From positions 1-5,698 of the forward strand of contig QKHD01000328.1 in assembly GCA_003250175.1 (NCBI GenBank): a DNA stretch of 5,698 nt, in the 5' to 3' direction. This stretch comes from Helicobacteraceae bacterium. GTDB taxonomy: Bacteria; Campylobacterota; Campylobacteria; Campylobacterales; SZUA-545. A program made the position numbers and the translations under genes. Position 1 is the stretch's first letter. Each line of letters opens with the position of its first letter. The notes beneath the pieces were generated by a model. The model searched no databases, was not told where the DNA came from, and saw only the letters and a list, made by a program, of their open reading frames with translations. Below are positions 1 through 5,698 of the stretch, piece by piece.

Positions 1-458
1 TCGAGCTTCATAAAAGCCTTGTAGGCGCTCCCACCCAAAATCAGGATCATTCTAGGCTGCACGATGGCCAGCTCTTCCAAAAGCAGCTTGGCGCCCAGGG
101 CCAGCTCCGCTTTACCCGGCGTGCGGTTTTTAACCCCCTTGCTTCCCGCTTCGAAGGTGCGAAAAGGAAAGGCGTTGGTAATCAGTACGTCATGAGGACG
201 GTCGAGGCCCGCCATCACGATCAGCTTGGCCAGGTTGGCGCCGGCGGGGCCGACAAAGGGGGCGCCCTCCTCCACCTCGCGGCCTCCGGGGGCTTCGCCG
301 ATGATTAGAACAGGCCGATCAGTTTTTTGATCCAGAAAAGGGTCAAAAACGACGGTTGGGTCAACTCCGGAGCTGTCCAGCCCCATTGCCTCCAGACGCG
401 CCCAGCGGGCAGCGTAAAAACTTTTAAGGCGTGTTTTCCAATCAGCTGACAATGTCAC
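1..458 (-). CDS. Uracil-DNA glycosylase superfamily protein, family-4-like, C-terminus cut by window edge
   Basis: About 152 N-terminal codons are visible. Enzymes of this superfamily excise uracil from DNA in the cytoplasm to start base-excision repair. Counting from GTG at 458, the signature GEAPGG is at residues 54-59, PFVGPAG at 67-73 and ITN at 93-95; in family 4 these form the uracil pocket and active site. The C-terminal histidine motif would lie beyond the left edge. No cysteine is visible: the N-terminal Cys pair is absent, and the two later Fe-S positions appear as Phe99 and Gly122, so this is probably a cluster-free relative. The start is uncertain. GTG 458 (overlapping the ftsK end by 17 bases) and TTG 452 both follow an AAAGGG motif; ATG 386 is less likely because residues before it (LKSFYAARWARLEAMG) look like a genuine amphipathic N-terminal helix. 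Superfamily membership is fairly sure; substrate specificity is not. Confidence 0.8.
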   Translation of the reverse strand, partial: MTLSADWKTRLKSFYAARWARLEAMGLDSSGVDPTVVFDPFLDQKTDRPVLIIGEAPGGREVEEGAPFVGPAGANLAKLIVMAGLDRPHDVLITNAFPFRTFEAGSKGVKNRTPGKAELALGAKLLLEELAIVQPRMILILGGSAYKAFMKL

Positions 459-2910
459 GCTGCCCTTTGGCGTTTTGCTCGGAGAGTACGCCGGTTTTTT
501 CCAGCTGCTCGACGATGCGGGCCGCCCGGTTGTAGCCGATCTGCAGACGGCGCTGCAGGTAGCTGATGGAGGTCTTTTTCTCGCTTAAAACAACCTCTTT
601 GGCCTCTTCGTACATTTCATCCAGCTCTTCGTCAAAATCGCCGCTGCTGCCGTTTCCGGAGATGCTGCCGCCTTCGCCTTCATCGAGGAAGCTGTGGTCA
701 TACTCCACCTCCCGCTGGGCTTTGAGGTGATCGACGATCTTCTCGATCTCCTGCTCACTGGACCAGGGAGCGTGCAGACGCACCACGCCCACGCTTCCCG
801 GAGGGGTAAAGAGCATGTCGCCGCGGCCCAGGAGCGATTCGGCACCCAGAGCGTCTAGGATAACCTTGGAGTCGATCTTCTGACCCACGCGGTAGCTGAT
901 GCGTGAAGGCAGGTTTGCCTTGATCAGACCGGTGATAACGTCCACGCTGGGCCGCTGGGTGGCGACGATCAGGTGAATACCGGATGCCCTTGCCATCTGG
1001 GCAAGGCGTGCGATGGAGACCTCCACCTCTTTGCCGCCCGTCATCATCAAGTCCGCCAGCTCGTCGATAATCACCACAATGTATGGGAAAGGCGCAAAGT
1101 TCTCTTTAATCGCCTTTTCGTTGTAGTTTTCGATGTTTTTGGTGCGGGTCTGGCTCATGAGGTAGTAGCGCCGCTCCATCTCGCGCACCATGTTGGCCAG
1201 GGCGGCAATCGCCTGCTTGGGCTTGGTAATGACCGGGGTGAGCAGGTGGGGGATGTCGTTGTAGATGCTAAATTCCAGCATCTTCGGGTCCACCATCAGG
1301 AGTTTCAGTTCATCCGGCGTGTTGCGATACAACAACGAGAGAATCATGGCGTTGATCCCCACGGACTTTCCGGAGCCGGTGGTTCCGGCGATCAGCAGGT
1401 GGGGCAATTTTTTCAGATCGGTCACGAAAGGATTGCCGACGATGTCCTTGCCCAGAGCGATGGTCAGCGGGCTGGAGGCCTTGTTGAAAATATCGCTGGA
1501 GAGCACGTCTCTAAGATAGATCGTCTCGACGTTGTCGTTGGGAATCTCGATCCCCACGACATCCTTGCCGGGAATTGGGGCCTGAATCCGGATAGTCAGA
1601 GCCTTGAGCGCCATGGCGATGTCATCCTGAAGGTTCAAAATCTTGGAGACCTTGATGTGCGGCGCCGGTTTAAATTCAAAGGTGGTAACGACGGGGCCGG
1701 AGTAGGTCCGGACCACGTCGCCCTCGATTTTAAACATCTTGAGTTTTTCCAGCAGGTCTTCGATCTTGGCGTCAATCTCCGCTTCGTTGATCGTTTTGGA
1801 AACCTCTTTGGGTTCCGCCAGAAACTCCAGTTTGGGCAGGACAAAATTTTTAGGAGCCGCTTTTTTGGCTCCCGTTTCGATATCGTCCAGCAGGCGCTTG
1901 TTCTCTTCCAGCTCTTTGACGATGGTCACTTCCGCACGCTTGGGCTCGCTCTCTTCCGGAGCCTCCTCTTCGACTTCATACGCAGGCTCCGGAGTGATCT
2001 CCTGACGGTTTAGCAGGGCTTGGGCCTGCTGCGCCTTGTCGTACTGGTTGCCGATGGAATCGACCAGGCGTTCGATGCTCTCGATCTCTTCGAGCTCTTC
2101 CTGGATTTTCGCCTGCTCCTGCTCGCTGATCTCCTCTCTGGTTGTCTCGATTGCCTGGGGTTTTACGGGGATAAACCGGTGACGGCTCATCTCCATATCT
2201 TCCAGCACGCTCTCGTCATCCATACTAAGCGTGCTCATCTTCTCTTCCAGGTAGGAGGTTACACGGGCTTCCGCGTCAATGGCGTGGTCTTTGGATTTGG
2301 CAGACTCGGCCGCCGGTTTGGGCGTTTCCACCGTCTTGTCGGCGGGGCGCTCCGGAGGGGTCTCTTTTATTACGGGAACAGGCAAAGAGACGTCTTCCGC
2401 TTCGTCTTCCTCAAAACCGCTGATCACAATCCGCTTGACCGGAGCCTCCGGATCGGGTACCGGTTTGGGTTCGGGTTTTTGCACCTTGCGGCCGAGCAGG
2501 CGGGAGAGATAATAGGAAAGCTCCTCCGCCGTGGCATCGAGAATAATCAACGCCGCCACGGCCAGAAGTGCCAGAATGATGATGGCGATCCCCACGGTGC
2601 CGATCACCGGGAAAAAGACATCCACAAAGGCGCTGCCGATGATGCTGATCTTGTAGTTGGTGACGATATCCTGAAAAATCAGTGCCGCCACGAGAATCAG
2701 CAGCGACGCCGCCGCGATCTCTATCTTCCGCTGGGAGTAGGAAAAATCTTTGTATAAGCGGTAGAGCAGATAAAAAACAGGGATCGGCAGAAGATACACC
2801 ACGTATCCGAAAAGGGCATAGGTGTTATCGGCGATCACTCGGCCGAAACTGCCCACGATCTCCGCCCCGTCCAGATAGACGGAGAGGCTGACGTAGGCCA
2901 AAAGCCCCAT
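442..2910 (-). CDS. ftsK: DNA translocase FtsK
   Basis: FtsK is a septum-anchored hexameric ATPase that pumps chromosomal DNA at cell division and activates Xer recombination at dif. From ATG 2910 it has 822 residues. Hydrophobic segments lie near residues 1-13, 31-53, 64-80 and 94-124 (four membrane helices). A charged linker rich in Pro and Glu follows (about 145-350), with a likely coiled coil at 255-300. The alpha domain is around 353-460 and the RecA-like motor around 465-735, with Walker A GTTGSGKS (509-516), Walker B IIDE (614-617) and the ATQRPSVDVITG block (650-661). The C-terminal winged helix (about 760-822) contains the recognition helix IGYNRAARIVEQLE, nearly the same as the E. 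coli KOPS reader. The first membrane helix is cut short at ATG 2910; the true start is probably ten codons upstream at ATC 2940, giving 832 residues. It sits between flgL and a glycosylase gene, probably in one transcript. No cysteine is present. Confidence 0.97.
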   Translation of the reverse strand: MGLLAYVSLSVYLDGAEIVGSFGRVIADNTYALFGYVVYLLPIPVFYLLYRLYKDFSYSQRKIEIAAASLLILVAALIFQDIVTNYKISIIGSAFVDVFFPVIGTVGIAIIILALLAVAALIILDATAEELSYYLSRLLGRKVQKPEPKPVPDPEAPVKRIVISGFEEDEAEDVSLPVPVIKETPPERPADKTVETPKPAAESAKSKDHAIDAEARVTSYLEEKMSTLSMDDESVLEDMEMSRHRFIPVKPQAIETTREEISEQEQAKIQEELEEIESIERLVDSIGNQYDKAQQAQALLNRQEITPEPAYEVEEEAPEESEPKRAEVTIVKELEENKRLLDDIETGAKKAAPKNFVLPKLEFLAEPKEVSKTINEAEIDAKIEDLLEKLKMFKIEGDVVRTYSGPVVTTFEFKPAPHIKVSKILNLQDDIAMALKALTIRIQAPIPGKDVVGIEIPNDNVETIYLRDVLSSDIFNKASSPLTIALGKDIVGNPFVTDLKKLPHLLIAGTTGSGKSVGINAMILSLLYRNTPDELKLLMVDPKMLEFSIYNDIPHLLTPVITKPKQAIAALANMVREMERRYYLMSQTRTKNIENYNEKAIKENFAPFPYIVVIIDELADLMMTGGKEVEVSIARLAQMARASGIHLIVATQRPSVDVITGLIKANLPSRISYRVGQKIDSKVILDALGAESLLGRGDMLFTPPGSVGVVRLHAPWSSEQEIEKIVDHLKAQREVEYDHSFLDEGEGGSISGNGSSGDFDEELDEMYEEAKEVVLSEKKTSISYLQRRLQIGYNRAARIVEQLEKTGVLSEQNAKGQRDIVS
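463..468 (-). promoter_or_regulatory. Ribosome-binding site of the glycosylase gene, inside the ftsK end
   Basis: The minus strand reads AAAGGG here, four bases before GTG at 458 and ten before TTG at 452. It lies within the last codons of ftsK, so translation of the glycosylase is probably coupled to that of ftsK. The spacing is slightly short for GTG and slightly long for TTG, so it does not decide between them. Confidence 0.45.
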
Positions 2911-2946
2911 AATGAGTAGGAAAGCAATCTCTTTTACGATGGGATA

Positions 2947-2952
2947 TCCTTT
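2947..2952 (-). promoter_or_regulatory. Ribosome-binding site that bears on the ftsK start
   Basis: The minus strand reads AAAGGA just after the flgL stop codon. Six bases further on is an in-frame ATC (2940-2938), exactly where a start codon would be expected. The only canonical in-frame start, ATG at 2910, is 36 bases past the motif and has no good site of its own. A weak hairpin (ATCC, loop TAAA, GGAT; 2957-2946) overlaps the motif, but four base pairs are too few to claim regulation. Confidence 0.6.
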
Positions 2953-2959
2953 AGGATGG

Positions 2960-5698
2960 TCAGATGTAGTTAACCAAGCTCAGGGTATTGATCTTTCCAA
3001 TGGTTGAGAGCATGGCCTGGTAGGAGACCGTGCGCTGGTTCAGTTCCACCACCGCGGCGCCGTAGTCCGTGTCGAGAACCATGGATTTCAGTTCCGCGAC
3101 GTTAAGCAGCGTGATTTCGGATTTTTCATAGGACAGCTGGAGCGCCTGACCATGGGAACCGTTTTCGGTCTGTTTCCGGATGACGTGATCGAAGAGGTGC
3201 TCGACCATCAAGATCGCATTTTCGATCCCGATATTGCGGGGGCTTCCGCTGTCCCCGTCGGCACGGTAGGAGCTGGCCTTGACCGCTTCGATGGCCATGT
3301 CGATCTGTTCGAAGAAACTGACTTTGGGCTGGTCAATCGTCAGGGCGTTGTTGGCCGCGAAACTCAGCGGCGCCGCCTGGGTCATGTCCATTTCAACCTG
3401 AGCATTGTTAAACGTAAAGTCTATTTTAGCAAGAGTTGGTTTATTTGTCGTATTATCCCTAAAGATCAGTTTGCCGTCCTGGACATACGTAATCATCCGG
3501 TTGCCGCCCGTTCCGTCGCCAAAAGTCGCATCCATGGTATCGAGCAGATCCTGCAGGGTCTGATCATCGGTCAGGGTGACGCTGACGGGATTACCGTCGA
3601 TACTGGTTCCGGAGAGGGTCAGTCCGGAGGTAAACCCAAACCCGAAAACCCGGTCCAGGGTCGTGTTGGGGTTGCTCTCCAGCACGTCCCATCCCATTTC
3701 GCCTTTGATCCCTTCGAAGGTGGACTGCCACCCTTTGGTCATATCTTTATAATAGGTATCGAAACGGTTGGAGTCGGCGTCATACATACTAAACTGCATC
3801 TTGGTCGCGCTGGTGGTGAGGTCTTTGATGCTGATCTGACCGAAACGGTCCATCTGGGCATCCACATACTTCATGGATTTGTCCACCGCACTGTTGTACG
3901 CCTCAAAGCTATCGTCTGCCGGCATGGTGTCGGCCATGACCACCTGAATGACGCTCAGCATCTGGCTGTAGGTCACCCCGTTGACGAGTTCTTCCTGGCT
4001 GACCCGGTTGTAGTTTTGCACCACTTCCTTAATCTTGGTGTAGTCTTTGCCCGCCGTTTTATTGCCGAATTCGTCGTAGATGTCATAGATGGGGCCCGCT
4101 TCACTGGCCGGTTCCACGATCTGGTAGGTGGAGAGGTGGCCGTCCGCATCGGGAACGTCGCGAATGGTAAATTCGACCTTCTTCTGCTGGCCGTTGACAT
4201 CGATGATGTCCATCATAAAGACCTTCTCATCCATGCCGTTGGTTCCGGAGACCTCGTTGAGGGAGGTTCCCTTGGTGGCGTAGGTGTTATCCGCCTGGAT
4301 CACCTGACGGACGTTGGAAGATAGAATCGCCCCCTCTTTGACAAAACGGGCCTGATCATACCCCAAGGCATCAATGTCGGAAAAGCTCAGTACATCTTCA
4401 CCCGTTGCGGTATTTTGCGTGCTGATGGAGAAGTTATCCAGCTTGCTGGGTACATAGATTTCGTCCCGGGGCGCACTGGCGGAGAGGTCGAAAACGGAGA
4501 TTTTCCCTTCCCGGATGGTTACGTCGAAATCGCTGCCCGTGGCTGCCTCAAGATCGGCTTGCAGATCGGCAAGTACGTCCTTCATCTCGGTCAGTGCCGT
4601 AATGGAGTGGGTGTAGTCCGTACCGTTAACGTTAATGGTGATCTGATCAACATCCGCACCCAGAATATCCTTGGCGTAGTCGTTAATGCCTGCTTTTTCT
4701 TCGGTAAATTCGTCTCGCAGGGTGGAGTTGAATTCAAAAATCCGCTGGTCGTAAAAGCTCTGGGTACTTTCGATCACGTTGTGGGTTCTGGGGTAGGAAA
4801 AATCGCTCTTTTGAAACTCCACCAGGTGCACGTCTTCCATCTCCAGCAGGTCATCCAGATTGTCCACGTTTTTATCGGCGGCAATCATGTGAAAATCCGT
4901 CAGCATCCGCCCGTCTTTAACGTCCATAATCTCGATCTGGCCGTGTTCGCTCAGGGTGACTTCGACGGCGTTGTAGAGCTTGGTGTTCCCGAAGGCCCGG
5001 CCGATCTTGTCCATGAGGTCCGTTACGGTGGCGTTGTTGGTCATCTCGAACTTCTCTTTAAAGGGTTCGCCGTTGGCCTTGCGTCCACGGATATAGAAGG
5101 TAGTGGGCTGGCTGTCGTCGGGCTGGCCGACCAACTGTTTGATGGAGCTTGATTCGCTCAGTGCCACCTCCAGGTCGGTCCCCTCCGGATCTTCCACACT
5201 GAGCGCCTTGTGATTAAGCTGCACCATGTCCCAGCGCTTGACGTTGGTGGTGATGATCTTGTTGTAGTCCGTATCCAGACCGAAAAACATACTCTCGCCG
5301 TCGATGTTGTAGCCGATTTGGAGCTCATCCCCCGCCTGGGCTTTAAGAATCTGGTCGTTGCCGTAGTAGTTGGCCTGGTCGTCGAAGGGTTTTTGCTTGA
5401 GGTTGCTGCCCGCGAAGAGGTAGTTTCCGTTGATGGAGGAGTTGGCCGTATCGAGCATGTGCAGCTTCAGCGCCTCCAAGTCCCCTGCGATCGCCTGCAT
5501 GGAGGTGTTGGAGTGCACGCCGTTGGCCGCTTGAAGCAATTTGACCTTGAACTGTTCCAGGGCATCTTTCATCTGTCCGATGGCGACGTCGGTGTTGTCG
5601 GAAAAGGTGGTCGCTTTTTGGGTGGTATCGGAGACCTGCTCCAGGGTCGCTTTTTCGGAGTCGAGTCGCAGGGCGTCGACATAAATATTCGTATCTTC
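2960..5698 (-). CDS. flgL: Flagellar hook-associated protein 3 (FlgL), large epsilonproteobacterial type, N-terminus cut by window edge
   Basis: FlgL forms the outer hook-filament junction ring; it is exported by the flagellar type III system and links the FlgE/FlgK hook to flagellin. The frame is open from the right edge to TGA at 2960, 912 visible codons; probably some 40-60 N-terminal residues are missing. The Met at 5572 is internal: the 42 codons before it encode a typical flagellin-like helix. N-terminal coiled-coil signatures include FKVKLLQAANGVHS and INGNYLFAG (visible residues 50-97). The C-terminal flagellin helix starts near residue 795 and ends LSLVNYI. Between them lies a very long variable region of about 650 residues with repeated beta-rich modules, probably surface-exposed. 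No cysteine is present, usual for axial flagellar proteins. The protein is longer than H. pylori FlgL (about 830 residues, from memory) and far longer than the enterobacterial protein (about 317). Regulation, often sigma-54 in this group, cannot be seen because the promoter is outside. Confidence 0.93.
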   Translation of the reverse strand, partial: EDTNIYVDALRLDSEKATLEQVSDTTQKATTFSDNTDVAIGQMKDALEQFKVKLLQAANGVHSNTSMQAIAGDLEALKLHMLDTANSSINGNYLFAGSNLKQKPFDDQANYYGNDQILKAQAGDELQIGYNIDGESMFFGLDTDYNKIITTNVKRWDMVQLNHKALSVEDPEGTDLEVALSESSSIKQLVGQPDDSQPTTFYIRGRKANGEPFKEKFEMTNNATVTDLMDKIGRAFGNTKLYNAVEVTLSEHGQIEIMDVKDGRMLTDFHMIAADKNVDNLDDLLEMEDVHLVEFQKSDFSYPRTHNVIESTQSFYDQRIFEFNSTLRDEFTEEKAGINDYAKDILGADVDQITINVNGTDYTHSITALTEMKDVLADLQADLEAATGSDFDVTIREGKISVFDLSASAPRDEIYVPSKLDNFSISTQNTATGEDVLSFSDIDALGYDQARFVKEGAILSSNVRQVIQADNTYATKGTSLNEVSGTNGMDEKVFMMDIIDVNGQQKKVEFTIRDVPDADGHLSTYQIVEPASEAGPIYDIYDEFGNKTAGKDYTKIKEVVQNYNRVSQEELVNGVTYSQMLSVIQVVMADTMPADDSFEAYNSAVDKSMKYVDAQMDRFGQISIKDLTTSATKMQFSMYDADSNRFDTYYKDMTKGWQSTFEGIKGEMGWDVLESNPNTTLDRVFGFGFTSGLTLSGTSIDGNPVSVTLTDDQTLQDLLDTMDATFGDGTGGNRMITYVQDGKLIFRDNTTNKPTLAKIDFTFNNAQVEMDMTQAAPLSFAANNALTIDQPKVSFFEQIDMAIEAVKASSYRADGDSGSPRNIGIENAILMVEHLFDHVIRKQTENGSHGQALQLSYEKSEITLLNVAELKSMVLDTDYGAAVVELNQRTVSYQAMLSTIGKINTLSLVNYI
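3410..5101 (-). repeat. Diverged Flagellin_IN-like modules within FlgL
   Basis: At least three segments of the encoded protein share one layout: a strand, a turn with NG or DG, a second strand, a helix of the kind TVTDLMDKIGRAFG or TLQDLLDTMDATFG, then a strand with a GxI/L-x-(I/V/F) turn followed by D. They are encoded at 5101-4880, 4642-4445 and 3637-3410. A weaker fourth (IIDVNGQQKKVEFTIRDV) lies at about 4228-4103. The pattern resembles the flagellin hook IN motif (Pfam Flagellin_IN). Similarity is at protein level only; I see no DNA-level repeat. Confidence 0.55.

Noticed and set aside
384..386. ATG as the start of the glycosylase
   Set aside because: A GGAGG motif is only two bases upstream, too close to work well, and the preceding codons back to 458 look genuinely coding. 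It stays possible but less likely.
973..2013. Long plus-strand open frame opposite ftsK (346 codons)
   Set aside because: It is antisense to the conserved motor domain of FtsK, has a His/Gln/Arg/Phe-rich composition typical of a shadow frame, and shows no recognisable motif.
2020..2757. Plus-strand open frame opposite the FtsK linker and membrane region (245 codons)
   Set aside because: It is the antisense shadow of the ftsK codon pattern, with no known motif.
2946..2957. Inverted repeat between flgL and ftsK as a terminator
   Set aside because: The stem is only four base pairs with no U-tract, and it overlaps the ftsK ribosome-binding site.
3152..4324. Plus-strand open frame opposite flgL (390 codons)
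   Set aside because: It is antisense to FlgL, rich in His/Gly/Val/Asp in a way that mirrors flgL codons, with no domain recognised.
4415..5152. Plus-strand open frame opposite flgL (245 codons)
   Set aside because: Same antisense shadow as the neighbouring frame; no independent support.
5570..5572. ATG as the start of flgL
   Set aside because: The frame stays open to the window edge, and the 42 upstream codons encode a typical FlgL N-terminal helix, so this Met is internal.
1..5698. Mobile element, CRISPR array, RNA gene or new defence system
   Set aside because: The window is almost fully filled by three recognisable housekeeping genes; I saw no transposase, terminal repeats, spaced direct repeats or tRNA/rRNA-like segments.

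Overview
The window is ordinary chromosomal DNA carrying three tightly packed genes, all on the minus strand, so transcription runs from the right edge to the left. The best guess is a flagellated member of the Campylobacterota (Epsilonproteobacteria). The main reason is the very large FlgL of the Helicobacter/Campylobacter type, lying directly upstream of ftsK. I recall the same order, flaD/flgL then ftsK, in Campylobacter jejuni. The DNA looks moderately GC-rich, unlike Campylobacter or Helicobacter, which would fit a Sulfurovum/Nitratifractor-like environmental lineage. That placement is inference.

From right to left: 5698-2960 holds most of a flagellar hook-filament junction protein (FlgL), cut at its N-terminus by the window edge. 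A 49-base gap (only 19 bases if translation starts upstream of the first ATG) leads to ftsK at 2910-442, a complete DNA translocase with membrane, linker, motor and winged-helix domains. The ftsK end overlaps the start of a third gene at about 458, the N-terminal part of a family-4-like uracil-DNA glycosylase, cut at its C-terminus by the left edge. There is no gene-free stretch over 50 bases and no visible terminator, so the three genes probably form one operon. The promoter must lie to the right of the window.

The genes belong to different processes: flagellar assembly, chromosome segregation at division, and base-excision repair. Their linkage looks like a conserved housekeeping neighbourhood rather than a single pathway. 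I found no mobile element, CRISPR array, RNA gene or new defence-like system. The points worth a second look are the ftsK start, where a good ribosome-binding site faces an ATC codon instead of ATG; the missing iron-sulfur cysteines in the glycosylase; repeated modules inside FlgL; and an AT-rich patch in flgL.
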